Source: Paracoccus sp. (in: a-proteobacteria) (GTDB lineage: Bacteria > Pseudomonadota > Alphaproteobacteria > Rhodobacterales > Rhodobacteraceae). Taken from it: 58,541 nucleotides of DNA. This document shows, one piece after another, positions 16,399 to 25,237 of this stretch (positions within the stretch are counted from its first letter, which is position 1; each line of letters opens with the position of its first letter). The stretch lies in the NCBI RefSeq assembly GCF_030538695.1, contig NZ_JAUNTN010000011.1, forward strand, positions 1 through 58,541, written 5' to 3'. The notes beneath the pieces were generated by a model. The model ran no database searches, had not been told where the DNA came from, and was given only the letters and a program-made list of their open reading frames with translations. The position numbers and the translations under genes were made by a program.

Positions 16399-18114
16399 AT
16401 GACTGATACGAACCAGACTGATCCCGACCGTTTGCTGCACGCCGCGCAGGCGCGGATCACCGGCGGGCTGTCGCCCTCGGCGGCGGCCTTGGCGCTGACG
16501 GATTGGGCGCTGCATCTGGCCAATTCACCGTCACGACAGGCAGCACTTTGGGGTGAGGCCGTGCAGTTGCAGGCGCAGTTTGCCCGCTGGCTGGTTTCGG
16601 GTGGCAAGGCTGATGCGCCGATCTCTGAGCCGCAAAAGGACCGGCGGTTTCGGGATGATCGCTGGCAGAAACAGCCCTATACGGCGGCGGCGCAGGGGTT
16701 TCTGGCGACGGAAAAGCTGTGGGATACAGCCACGCAGGATATTGACGGCGTGTCGAAACATCATCTGGATATGCTGCGCTTTGGTGGGCGGCAGGTGCTG
16801 GATATGCTGTCGCCCTCGAACAGCCCGCTGCTGAACCCCGAGATCGCTGAGCGTATCCGCGAAACTGGCGGTATGAACCTGTTCCGTGGTGCGCAGCATA
16901 TGTTCGAGGACTGGCTGCGACAGCGCGACGGCCTGCCGCCCGCCGGGACCGAGGCGTTCCGGGTTGGCAAGGAACTGGCCGTCACCCCCGGCAAGGTGGT
17001 GTTCCGCAACGATCTGATCGAGCTGATCCAATACAGCCCAACCACGCCGCAGGTGCGTCCGCAGCCGGTGCTGTTCGTCCCCGCGTGGATCATGAAATAT
17101 TACATTCTGGACCTGCGGCCCGAAAACTCGATGGTGCGCTGGCTGGTGGATCAGGGCTTTACCGTCTTTATGATCTCATGGCGCAATCCGGGGGCGGAGA
17201 TGCGCGATTTCGGCATGTCGGATTATGCCGAACAGGGCGTGCTGGCGGCACTGGATGCGATTGCGAAAATCGTCCCCGATCAGCAGGTTCATACAGCGGG
17301 CTATTGCATCGGCGGCACGCTGTTGTCGCTGGTGGCGGCGCTGCTGGGGCAGCGGGGGCAGGACCGTCTGGCCTCGGTCACGTTGTTTGCGGCGCAGATG
17401 GATTTTTCCGAAGCGGGCGAGCTGATGCTGTTCATCGACGACAGCCAGCTTGCCTTTCTGGAAAGCATGATGGCGGAAAAGGGCTATCTGGAATCCGATC
17501 AGATGTCGGGGGCGTTCCAAATGTTGCGCTCAAGCGATCTGATCTGGTCGCGGATGGTACGGGACTATCTGATGGGGGAACGCGCGCCGGTCATCGACCT
17601 GCTGGCATGGAGCGCCGATGCGACGCGGATGCCAGCGCGGATGCATTCGGAATATCTGCGCAAGCTGTTTCTGGATAATGATTTCGCCGGTGGACGCTAT
17701 CATCTTGGCGACACGCTGGTGACGCCGCCCGACATTCCGGCACCGATCTTTCAGGTCGGGACCGAGGCGGACCATGTGGCACCGTGGCAATCGGCGTTCA
17801 AGGTGGCGCTGCTGACCGATGTGGATGTGACCTTCGTGCTGACCAGCGGAGGCCATAATGCCGGGATCGTCAGCCCGCCGGGCCATCCGCGCCGCCACTA
17901 TCGTATCGGCACGCTGGCCGAAGATACGCCGCTGACTGCGCCCGAGGATTGGCTGGCACAGACCCCGGAGCTGCCGGGGTCATGGTGGCCGGCTTGGGCA
18001 GAATGGCTGGCCGCCCGTTCCGGCGATCCGGTCAAACCGCCCGCCATGGGAGCGCCACGTCGGGGGCTGAAAGTGCTGGCCGATGCGCCCGGCACCTATG
18101 TGCTGGAACGCTGA
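16399..18114 (+). CDS. phaC: Class I poly(3-hydroxyalkanoate) synthase
   Basis: PhaC, which polymerises 3-hydroxybutyryl-CoA into PHB at the granule surface. It has 571 residues, the class I length. The lipase-like box GYCIGG puts the catalytic Cys at 303; Asp458 (EADHVAPW) and His486 (SGGHNAGIVSPPG) complete the triad with the expected spacing. The N-terminal domain (residues 1-180) includes the conserved FxxRW-like stretch and MLSPSNSP. No phaP, phaR, phaZ or phaAB is nearby, and it stands alone after the CDP-sugar cassette. Its stop is three bases from the convergent stop of the next gene. Confidence 0.96.
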   Translation: MTDTNQTDPDRLLHAAQARITGGLSPSAAALALTDWALHLANSPSRQAALWGEAVQLQAQFARWLVSGGKADAPISEPQKDRRFRDDRWQKQPYTAAAQGFLATEKLWDTATQDIDGVSKHHLDMLRFGGRQVLDMLSPSNSPLLNPEIAERIRETGGMNLFRGAQHMFEDWLRQRDGLPPAGTEAFRVGKELAVTPGKVVFRNDLIELIQYSPTTPQVRPQPVLFVPAWIMKYYILDLRPENSMVRWLVDQGFTVFMISWRNPGAEMRDFGMSDYAEQGVLAALDAIAKIVPDQQVHTAGYCIGGTLLSLVAALLGQRGQDRLASVTLFAAQMDFSEAGELMLFIDDSQLAFLESMMAEKGYLESDQMSGAFQMLRSSDLIWSRMVRDYLMGERAPVIDLLAWSADATRMPARMHSEYLRKLFLDNDFAGGRYHLGDTLVTPPDIPAPIFQVGTEADHVAPWQSAFKVALLTDVDVTFVLTSGGHNAGIVSPPGHPRRHYRIGTLAEDTPLTAPEDWLAQTPELPGSWWPAWAEWLAARSGDPVKPPAMGAPRRGLKVLADAPGTYVLER

Positions 18115-18117
18115 GCC

Positions 18118-19194
18118 TCAGACCGGGCGTATATCTTCGTCAGGCAGTTCATCATCGGGCAAACCCTCGCGCGACAGCATCACCGCCAGCGGGCGCAGCC
18201 ACGGCACCTGAGCGCAGACGACCATCAGCACCACCATCATCGGCACCGCCAGAAACATCCCTGGCACGCCCCAGATTGCGCCCCAGAAAGCCAGCGACAT
18301 GATAATGCCAAAGCTGGACAGGCGCAGCGTCTGTCCCAGAAGCATCGGGTCCAGAATATTGCCGATCAGGAATTGCAGCATGGTGCAGGCCACGCCCACG
18401 ATCAGGGTCAGGGCGATGTCATTGGACAACAGAAACGCCAGCACAAAGGCAATGACCGTTGCCACGATGGACCCGATCGACGGGATGAAGTTCAGCACAA
18501 AGGTCAGCATGGCAACCGGCCCGGCCAGTTCCAGTCCGGCAAGTTTGAACACACACCAGACGGCCAGCGCGGTCACAAGACTGACGCCGGTTTTCACCAC
18601 CAGATAGCGGTTCACCTTATGCATGATGGTGGCAATGATTTTGCGCACCACTTGCGCCTGTTGCGGGTCGCCGGTCAGCCGTTCGATCTTGACCGGGAAC
18701 CAGACACGTTCCGCGAACATGAAGCCCACAAACAGCAGCACCAGAATACTACCCGACAGGATATTGCTGGCCTGACCGGCCATCGGGCGCACCCAACCGG
18801 CAAAGTTAAAGCTGCGGAACACCGCCTCGACGGAGGATTGCACCTGTGGACCAAAGGATTCCAGCAGCAGGGGCAGGGTGCGTTGCGCCTGTTCCGCATA
18901 GGAAATCGCGGTGCTGGCGACCTGGTTCACCTGGGTGATGATCGTGGTTGATATCCACAACAGGCCCAAAGCAATCGCCGCCAGCGCAAGCAATGTGGCA
19001 ATCACATTCGGCACGCCGCGCCGCGCGATCGCGTTGATCGCATCCGAGGTCAGCGAGAAAATGATAATTGCAATCGCCAGCGCAATCAGGATGAACCGCG
19101 CCTGCACCAGCAGGAACAGCAACAGCGCAAAGGCGATAATGCCCAGAAACCCGGTCTGAAGTCGCTCGCGCAGAACGGTTGCTTCATCATTCAC
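18118..19194 (-). CDS. AI-2E family (PerM/UPF0118) membrane exporter
   Basis: A 358-residue polytopic membrane protein of the AI-2E/PerM family, whose members export small molecules or act as Na+/H+ antiporters. Eight hydrophobic segments are visible: two at the N-terminus (FLGIIAFALLLFLLVQARF), a third around residue 65, a long amphipathic soluble loop (about 85-150), then four or five at the C-terminus. The motif FIPSIGSIVATVIAF with the Pro-Ser-Ile-Gly core, and LGQTLRLSSFGIIMSLAFWG, are the family signature. Convergent to phaC. The substrate is unknown. Confidence 0.9.
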   Translation of the reverse strand: MNDEATVLRERLQTGFLGIIAFALLLFLLVQARFILIALAIAIIIFSLTSDAINAIARRGVPNVIATLLALAAIALGLLWISTTIITQVNQVASTAISYAEQAQRTLPLLLESFGPQVQSSVEAVFRSFNFAGWVRPMAGQASNILSGSILVLLFVGFMFAERVWFPVKIERLTGDPQQAQVVRKIIATIMHKVNRYLVVKTGVSLVTALAVWCVFKLAGLELAGPVAMLTFVLNFIPSIGSIVATVIAFVLAFLLSNDIALTLIVGVACTMLQFLIGNILDPMLLGQTLRLSSFGIIMSLAFWGAIWGVPGMFLAVPMMVVLMVVCAQVPWLRPLAVMLSREGLPDDELPDEDIRPV

Positions 19195-19287
19195 GAAAGG
19201 CAGCTCCTGCTGTTATCTTGTGTCTATAAGTCTTCCAAGGCTTCAAAGCGCCCGGAAAATGATCCGGCGGACCATTTCCAGCGGGTA

Positions 19288-19306
19288 GGGGGACTGGTCA
19301 GCCCCC
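19288..19306 (-). terminator. Hairpin just after the gyrA stop
   Basis: GGGGG-CTG / CAG-CCCCC with one bulged base lies four bases beyond the gyrA stop. On the gyrA strand no T run follows, so termination there would be weak; the T run (TTTT) lies on the plus-strand side. Confidence 0.4.
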
Positions 19307-19309
19307 TTT

Positions 19310-22054
19310 TCAGACCTCGGCCCCGTCGTCCTCATCTTCGCCCTGTTCCGCGATCCGCGCAACCGAAACGACGACTTCGCCTTCGGCGGTGTTGAACACC
19401 CGGACCCCGCCTGCCGTGCGCGAGCGGAAGCTGATCCCGTCTACCGGCACCCGGATCGACTGGCCTGTGGATGTGGCCAGCATGATCTGATCGTCGCCCT
19501 CGACGGGGAAGCTGGCGACCAGTTCGCCGCCGCGCATGGCCTTGTCCATCGCCATCACGCCCTGACCGCCGCGCCCACGCAACGGGTAATCATGCGATGA
19601 CGAAATCTTGCCCGCGCCGCGGGCCGTGATGGTCAGAATCAGATCCTCGGCCGCGGACATTTGGGCATAACGCTCGGCGCTGATGCTGCCCTCAGCCACG
19701 GTTTCTTCATCCTCATCTGCCTCTGCGCCATCATCCAGCGCACCCGCCACGGCGCGGCGCATCTTCAGATAGGCAGCGCGTTCGGCCGGGTCAGCCTCGA
19801 AGTGGCGGATAACGGACATGGACACCACGCGGTCGCCCGCAGCCAGACGGATGCCGCGCACGCCGGTCGAATCGCGGCCTTTGAACACGCGCACAGCGGT
19901 GGCACCAAAACGGATCGCGCGACCCGCCGCCGTTACCAGCATCACGTCGTCATTTTCAGTCGCCATGCGCACACCGATCAGGCTGACGCCCTCGGGCAGT
20001 TTCATGGCGATTTTACCGTTGGATTTCACCGTGGTGAAATCGGACAGCGCGTTGCGGCGCACATCGCCCTGATCGGTGGCGAAAATGGCCTGATAGCTGT
20101 CCCATTCGGTTTCTGGTGCATCGACGGGCATCAGCGCGGCGATGCTGGTGCCTGGCGCGATGGGCAGCAGGTTGACCAGCGCCTTGCCCCGCGCATTGCG
20201 CCCGCCAAGCGGCAGCCGCCAGCATTTCAGCCGGTAAACCATGCCGTCGGTGGTAAAGAACAGCAGTTCGGTATGGGTATTGGCGACAAACAGCGTTGTC
20301 ACCACGTCGTCTTCCTTGGTGGCCATTCCGGCCAGCCCTTTGCCGCCGCGCCGCTGGGCGCGGAACTCGGCCAGCGCAGTGCGCTTGATATAGCCGCCGG
20401 AAGTGATGGTCACGACCATATCTTCGCGTTCGATCAGGTCTTCGTCGTCCATGTCGCCAGACCAGTCGGTGATCTCGGTGCGGCGGGGGACGGCGAACAG
20501 TTCACGCGCCTCGGTCAACTCGTCACTGATGATCGACATGATGCGCTCGCGTGAGGCCAAAATCGCCAGATAATCGCGGATCGCATCGGCCAGTTGGCGT
20601 AATTCATCGGTGACTTCCTGCACGCCAAGCTGGGTCAGGCGTTGCAGGCGCAGGTCCAGAATGGCGCGGGCCTGCACTTCGGACAGGTTGTAGGTGCCGT
20701 CCTCATTCACCGGATGCAGCGGATCGTCGATCAGGCGCAGATATTCGATAATATCATGCGCAGGCCAGCGCCGGGTCATCAGCCGTTCGCGGGCCTCGGC
20801 AGCATCGCGTGAGGACCGGATGGTCGCCACGACCTCATCCACGTTCGAGACCGCCACGGCCAGACCGCACAGGATATGGCTGCGCTCACGCGCTTTGCGC
20901 AGCTCATAGGCGGTGCGGCGGGCGACGACTTCTTCGCGGAAGGCAATGAAATGGGTCAGGAAATCGCGCAGGGTCAGTTGCTCGGGCCGGCCCCCGTTCA
21001 GCGCCAGCATGTTACAGCCGAAAGAGGTCTGCATCTGGGTAAAGCGGAACAACTGGTTCAGCACCACCTCGGGGGTGGCGTCGCGTTTCAGTTCGATCAC
21101 TACGCGCACACCGTTGCGGTCGGATTCGTCCTGCACATGGGCGATGCCCTCGACCCGCTTTTCCTTGGCCAGTTCAGCGATTTTCTCGATCAGCGTGGCC
21201 TTGTTGACCTGATAAGGCACCTCGTCGATGACAATGGCAAAGCGATCCTTGCGCAACTCTTCGATATGGGTTTTCGCGCGGATGATGACGCTGCCGCGCC
21301 CCTCAAGATAGGCTTTGCGTGCGCCCGAACGGCCAAGGATCAGCGCCCCGGTGGGGAAATCCGGGCCGGGGATATAGCGCATCAGCGCTTCGGAGGTCAG
21401 GTCAGGTTCGGCAATCAGCGCCTGCGTGGCGTCGATCACTTCGCCAAGGTTATGCGGCGGGATATTGGTGGCCATGCCCACGGCGATACCGCCCGCACCA
21501 TTGACCAGCATGTTCGGGAACCGCGCCGGCAGCACGGTCGGTTCGCGGTCCTTGCCGTCGTAATTATCCTGAAAATCGACGGTTTCCTTGTCGATGTCGG
21601 CCAGCAGCCAGTTGGCGACCTTGGCCATGCGCACCTCGGTATAGCGCATGGCGGCCGCACTGTCGCCGTCCATCGAGCCAAAATTGCCCTGACCGTCCAG
21701 CAGCGGCAGCGACATGGAGAAATCCTGCGCCATCCGCACCAAAGCGTCATAAATTGCCGCATCGCCATGGGGGTGGTATTTCCCCATCACATCGCCCACC
21801 GGCCGCGCCGATTTACGATAGGGCTTGTCAAAGGTATTCCCCGCCTCGTGCATGGCATAAAGGATGCGGCGATGAACCGGCTTCAGCCCGTCGCGCAGAT
21901 CCGGGATCGCGCGGCTGACGATAACCGACATCGCATAGTCCAGATAGGACGTTTTCATCTCGTCCGAGATGGACACGATCGGCCCGTCATGGGCCATGAC
22001 GGGGCGTTCCGCGCCGGTTTCATCCTCGGGGGTATCAGAAGGGGTATCCGCCAC
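19310..22054 (-). CDS. gyrA: DNA gyrase subunit A
   Basis: GyrA, the DNA-breaking and rejoining subunit of gyrase. It has 914 residues, with an acidic insert near residues 805-830 ([12 protein letters not shown]) and an acidic tail. The catalytic Tyr is 138 ([13 protein letters not shown]). The quinolone region reads [19 protein letters not shown]; the position equivalent to E. coli Ser83 is Ala99, and Asp103 matches Asp87. The GyrA-box QRRGGKG in the C-terminal beta-pinwheel marks a true gyrase rather than ParC. The long leader before [15 protein letters not shown] is family-typical. It lies alone with no gyrB. Confidence 0.97.
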   Translation of the reverse strand: MADTPSDTPEDETGAERPVMAHDGPIVSISDEMKTSYLDYAMSVIVSRAIPDLRDGLKPVHRRILYAMHEAGNTFDKPYRKSARPVGDVMGKYHPHGDAAIYDALVRMAQDFSMSLPLLDGQGNFGSMDGDSAAAMRYTEVRMAKVANWLLADIDKETVDFQDNYDGKDREPTVLPARFPNMLVNGAGGIAVGMATNIPPHNLGEVIDATQALIAEPDLTSEALMRYIPGPDFPTGALILGRSGARKAYLEGRGSVIIRAKTHIEELRKDRFAIVIDEVPYQVNKATLIEKIAELAKEKRVEGIAHVQDESDRNGVRVVIELKRDATPEVVLNQLFRFTQMQTSFGCNMLALNGGRPEQLTLRDFLTHFIAFREEVVARRTAYELRKARERSHILCGLAVAVSNVDEVVATIRSSRDAAEARERLMTRRWPAHDIIEYLRLIDDPLHPVNEDGTYNLSEVQARAILDLRLQRLTQLGVQEVTDELRQLADAIRDYLAILASRERIMSIISDELTEARELFAVPRRTEITDWSGDMDDEDLIEREDMVVTITSGGYIKRTALAEFRAQRRGGKGLAGMATKEDDVVTTLFVANTHTELLFFTTDGMVYRLKCWRLPLGGRNARGKALVNLLPIAPGTSIAALMPVDAPETEWDSYQAIFATDQGDVRRNALSDFTTVKSNGKIAMKLPEGVSLIGVRMATENDDVMLVTAAGRAIRFGATAVRVFKGRDSTGVRGIRLAAGDRVVSMSVIRHFEADPAERAAYLKMRRAVAGALDDGAEADEDEETVAEGSISAERYAQMSAAEDLILTITARGAGKISSSHDYPLRGRGGQGVMAMDKAMRGGELVASFPVEGDDQIMLATSTGQSIRVPVDGISFRSRTAGGVRVFNTAEGEVVVSVARIAEQGEDEDDGAEV

Positions 22055-22127
22055 GGCAAACCTCTATATCTTGTTGCCGTTCCCTATAGCGCCCCTGCGG
22101 CTTGGGTGCAATCTTTGCCGCACCGGT

Positions 22128-22601
22128 TCAGCGCCGCCGCAGCCCGGCGACCATCCACAGACACAGCAAAACCGAGGTCGCAATCGCGTTCCAGCCCGCC
22201 ATCGAGACGCCAAACAGCGACCACGCCACCTCGTCGCAGCGCACTACCGGCGCGGCCTTGATCTGTGCCATCAGATCCTGCACCGACAGGTTGGCGATAT
22301 TGCCACTGCCGCTGCAATCGCTTGGCCCGGCCCACCAGCGCGCCTCGACCCCGGTGTGATACAGCGCCAGCCCAAGCGCCACCGCCGCCGCAATCGCGCC
22401 AAGCCAGATGAACAGCCGCTGCGGCACCGGCAGAAACCAGATCGCCGCCCCGATCACCGCCGCCGCCAGATGTGGCCAGCGTTGCAGGATGCACAGATGG
22501 CAGGGCGCATAGCCCGCCACCTGAAACATCAGCGCCGCCAGCAGCAGTCCTGCCGAACCCGCGCCCGCAAGCGCCGCAATCTGTCGGTTGGTCACGTTCA
22601 T
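22128..22601 (-). CDS. dsbB: Disulfide bond formation protein B
   Basis: DsbB, the inner-membrane quinone reductase that re-oxidises DsbA. It has 157 residues and four membrane helices. The first periplasmic loop has the redox pair CHLC (APCHLCILQRWP), and the second loop holds the partner cysteines in SDCSGSG and VRCDEVAW. The ATG at 22601 shares one base with the stop of the upstream YqaA-type gene (TGATG); a GTG at 22604 would add one residue. No dsbA is nearby. Confidence 0.92.
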   Translation of the reverse strand: MNVTNRQIAALAGAGSAGLLLAALMFQVAGYAPCHLCILQRWPHLAAAVIGAAIWFLPVPQRLFIWLGAIAAAVALGLALYHTGVEARWWAGPSDCSGSGNIANLSVQDLMAQIKAAPVVRCDEVAWSLFGVSMAGWNAIATSVLLCLWMVAGLRRR

Positions 22602-23179
22602 CACAAATACCTCAGGGCTACGAAGCCGCCGATCAGCGCCACGACAAAAACCGTGAACAGGATCCCAAGGCGGCGTTCGATGAACTCACGGATCGGCGCA
22701 CCATAGCGCCACAGCAGCCATGCCACGATAAAGAACCGCAGCGCACGGGCGAAAATCGACACCCCAATGAACACGGGCAGGGACAGCCCGACCGCGCCGG
22801 AAAAGATGGTGATGACCTTGTAAGGAAACGGCGTCACCCCGGCGACCAGAACCGCCCAGCCGCCCCATTCGTCGAAACGGGCTGAAATATCGGCAAAAGC
22901 AGCCTCTTTGCCATAAAACGCAAGGATATTCTGGCCGATGCTGTCCATCAGCGCCGCACCGATCCAATAGCCGAACAGCCCGCCAAGAACCGACCCCAGT
23001 GTCGCCACCGCCGCGATCCATGCCCAGCGGGTCGGCGCGGCCAGCACCATCGGAATCAGCAGCACATCAGGCGGAATCGGAAAGAACGAGCTTTCGATGA
23101 AAGCAACGGCGAACAGCGCCCACATCGCATGACGATGCCCCGCAAGCCCCATGGTCCAGTCGTAAAGCCGTCTTATCAT
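22601..23179 (-). CDS. YqaA/VTT-domain (SNARE-associated, DedA-like) membrane protein
   Basis: A 192-residue DedA/VTT-superfamily protein of the YqaA type, a group tied to lipid flipping and membrane homeostasis. ESSFFPIPPDVLLIPMVL is the first family motif (E, then FPIPP re-entrant helix), GYWIGAAL is the Gly-rich helix, and FTPFPYK-like VTPFPYKVITIFSGA is the second re-entrant motif. The start at 23179 has an AAGGGG site and fits the family; an earlier in-frame start lacks support. It is coupled to dsbB downstream. The substrate is inferred from the superfamily only. Confidence 0.88.
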   Translation of the reverse strand: MIRRLYDWTMGLAGHRHAMWALFAVAFIESSFFPIPPDVLLIPMVLAAPTRWAWIAAVATLGSVLGGLFGYWIGAALMDSIGQNILAFYGKEAAFADISARFDEWGGWAVLVAGVTPFPYKVITIFSGAVGLSLPVFIGVSIFARALRFFIVAWLLWRYGAPIREFIERRLGILFTVFVVALIGGFVALRYL

Positions 23180-23297
23180 GCGTTTCTGCCCCTTGATTGC
23201 GGCTGGCATGGCAAGGCAAAAGGGAACCGTCAAGGCGCGAAAGCGTTACCAAGGGCATTTCCGCCCAAGCGGGCGATTTTCAAAGGGCAGCAATCGG

Positions 23298-24140
23298 ATG
23301 CAATGGCGGGGACGGCGTGAAAGCCGCAATATCGAAGATCGGCGCGGCATGGGTGCCGCAGGAGCAGGCGGGGTTGGCGTTGTCGGGATGCTGGCGGTGC
23401 TGGCGGTCGGTTATTTCTTTGGCATCGACATCTCGCCGCTGGTGAACCAGACCGCGACCACGCAGGGCCAGCAGGGCGAACTGAACGCCGAGCAGCGTGA
23501 ATATGGCGAATTCGTTGGTGTGGTTCTGGCCGATACCGAAAATGTCTGGTCGCGGGTGCTGCAGGAACAGGCGGGCCAGACCTACCGCGAGCCGTCGCTG
23601 GTGCTGTATTCCGGCGTCACCCGCTCGGCCTGCGGTGGGGCGGAATCCGCGATGGGGCCGTTCTATTGTCCCGGCGATCAGAAGGTCTATCTGGACACGG
23701 ATTTCTTTGACTATATGCAGCGTCGCATGGGCGCGGGCGGGGATTTCGCCGCCGCCTATGTGATTGCGCATGAAATTGGCCATCATGTGCAGAATCAGCT
23801 TGGGGTGCTGGGGCAGGTCAACAGCCTGCGGGCGCGGGTGTCGCAAACCGAAAGCAACCAGTTGTCGGTGCTGACCGAGCTTCAGGCCGATTGCTTTGCC
23901 GGGATTTGGGCGCGTCAGCAGCAGGACCGTTTCGGCACGCTGGAGGCCGGCGATATTCAGGAAGCCATGCGCGCCGCCGAGGCCGTTGGTGATGATGTGA
24001 TCCAGTCCAATGCCGGGCGGGTGCCGATGCCTGACAGCTTCACCCATGGCAGTGCCGAACAGCGGCAGGACTGGTTCATGCGCGGCTATCGCAGCGGTCA
24101 GATCGCAAGCTGCAACAGCTTCCGCGAGGCGGGCCTGTAA
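23298..24140 (+). CDS. YpfJ-type neutral zinc metallopeptidase
   Basis: A 280-residue membrane-anchored putative zinc metallopeptidase. It starts MQWRGRRESRNIEDRRG, the family opening, after an AAAGGG site. One helix (about residues 24-42, GVVGMLAVLAVGYFFG) anchors it. The active site HEIGHH has His158, Glu159 and His162; Cys residues in SACGGAESAMGPFYCPGDQ and the downstream ELQADCFAGIWA (third ligand region) are conserved. The substrate is unknown. Confidence 0.92.
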   Translation: MQWRGRRESRNIEDRRGMGAAGAGGVGVVGMLAVLAVGYFFGIDISPLVNQTATTQGQQGELNAEQREYGEFVGVVLADTENVWSRVLQEQAGQTYREPSLVLYSGVTRSACGGAESAMGPFYCPGDQKVYLDTDFFDYMQRRMGAGGDFAAAYVIAHEIGHHVQNQLGVLGQVNSLRARVSQTESNQLSVLTELQADCFAGIWARQQQDRFGTLEAGDIQEAMRAAEAVGDDVIQSNAGRVPMPDSFTHGSAEQRQDWFMRGYRSGQIASCNSFREAGL

Positions 24141-24172
24141 CCGCGCGGCCCTGCGATCCCGTGTCGTAGGGC

Positions 24173-24352
24173 TTAACGCAACCCACGCGGCGGGCGCTCC
24201 ATCGTCGCCCAATCGGGCCAAAACCCCAGCTTTTCAATCGCCAGCATCAGCAGCCCCGCCGCGATGATCCCGAAAACCAGTTTGACCATCCGCGCCGATG
24301 GTGGTCGATGCGCCCATTTCGCCGCCCGGATCAGCCATGTCAGGTTGTTCAT
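24173..24352 (-). CDS. 59-residue single-helix membrane protein
   Basis: A small gene. The translation starts MNNLTWLIRAAKWAHRPPSA and has one membrane helix (VKLVFGIIAAGLLMLAIEKL, about residues 23-42) with a Trp/Pro/Arg-rich cytoplasmic or periplasmic tail ending in ERPPRGLR. Its ribosome binding site AAAAGGAGG, seven bases before the ATG, is among the strongest in the window, and the reading frame covers almost the whole gap between the metallopeptidase and RatA genes, which supports it as real. I recognise no family name. It might assist the flanking proteins, but nothing shows this. Confidence 0.78.
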   Translation of the reverse strand: MNNLTWLIRAAKWAHRPPSARMVKLVFGIIAAGLLMLAIEKLGFWPDWATMERPPRGLR

Positions 24353-24401
24353 CCCTGCCTCCTTTTGTTAACCAGACCCGCACCAACCCTGCGAGGCCGC
24401 C

Positions 24402-24863
24402 TTGCCGCAAAGCTCTGATTCCCGCGTTCTGCCTTATTCGGCGCAACAGATGTATGATCTGGTGGCCGATGTTGAAAGCTATCCGCAATTCTTACCATGG
24501 AACAGCGCCGCCCGCATCCGTTCGCGCACAGCGCACCCGGACGGGGCCGAGGTGATCGAGGCCGATCTGGTCATCAGCTTCAAAGTCTTCCGCGAAAAGT
24601 TCGGCAGCCGGGTGACGCTCTGGCCAGAGGCGAAAAAGATCGACACCGAATATCTGGACGGCCCGTTCAGCCATCTGAAAAGCGGTTGGAGCTTTACCGA
24701 TATGCCCGGCGATACGCCGCGCTGTCAGGTCGATTTCTTTGTGGATTTCGAGTTTCGCAACGCGATTTTGCGCAAAGTCATCGGCGTGGTCTTTGCCGAG
24801 GCCATGTCCCGCATCATCCGCGCTTTCGAGGACCGGGCGCGGGTGCTTTACGGCCCGCGCTGA
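24402..24863 (+). CDS. RatA/COQ10-type START-domain protein
   Basis: A 153-residue SRPBCC (START-like) protein. RVLPYSAQQMYDLVADVESY, YPQFLPWNSAARI and the C-terminal FEDRARVLYG are the signature of the COQ10/RatA family; in Alphaproteobacteria and mitochondria this family binds ubiquinone and helps respiration. It starts with TTG at 24402, which places the conserved TRVLPY-like block at the usual distance and follows GCGAGGCCGCC. Database names often call it a type II toxin (RatA), but there is no antitoxin (RatB) gene beside it. Its 3' end overlaps the convergent DUF2237 gene by 16 bases. Confidence 0.9.
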   Translation: MPQSSDSRVLPYSAQQMYDLVADVESYPQFLPWNSAARIRSRTAHPDGAEVIEADLVISFKVFREKFGSRVTLWPEAKKIDTEYLDGPFSHLKSGWSFTDMPGDTPRCQVDFFVDFEFRNAILRKVIGVVFAEAMSRIIRAFEDRARVLYGPR

Positions 24864-25228
24864 TCCAGCGCGTGACGGCGTAACAGCGCCAGCGGCACGA
24901 CTTCCAGCGCGGCTTCATGGCTCGCCTCCAACACGACCTTGGGCGCGGCATATTCCTGCGCGGCTTGCAGGAAACGCGCCGCGCAAAGGCACCAGCGATC
25001 ACCGGGTTTCAGCCCTGCAAAGCGATAGTCCGGGCGCGGCGTGGTCAGGTCATTGCCAAGGTATTTGGACACCGCCAGAAACTCGGCCGTGACCACGACG
25101 CAAATCGTATGGCTGCCACTATCCTCAGGGCCGGTGTTGCAGCAACCATCCCGATAAAACCCGGTCAGTGGGTCCATCGAACAGGGCTGCAACGCGCCCC
25201 CAAGCACATTTCGCGCAGGTCTGGTCAT
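24848..25228 (-). CDS. DUF2237 family protein
   Basis: A 126-residue protein of the DUF2237 family. The family signature NVLGGALQPCSMDPLTGFYR followed by GCC and a GxxDxGxHTICxxVT block is clear, and conserved Cys (residues about 16, 29-30) and WCLCAARF suggest a small metal- or thiol-based site. No function is known to me. It lies 9 bases after the DUF2332 gene on the same strand and probably forms the 3' end of the pth-DUF2332-DUF2237 unit. Confidence 0.88.
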   Translation of the reverse strand: MTRPARNVLGGALQPCSMDPLTGFYRDGCCNTGPEDSGSHTICVVVTAEFLAVSKYLGNDLTTPRPDYRFAGLKPGDRWCLCAARFLQAAQEYAAPKVVLEASHEAALEVVPLALLRRHALDQRGP

Positions 25229-25237
25229 GGTGGCAGG

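Noticed and set aside
24402..24863. RatA toxin of a toxin-antitoxin pair
   Set aside because: The family name is misleading; no RatB gene is adjacent, and COQ10-like proteins in Alphaproteobacteria are quinone-related.
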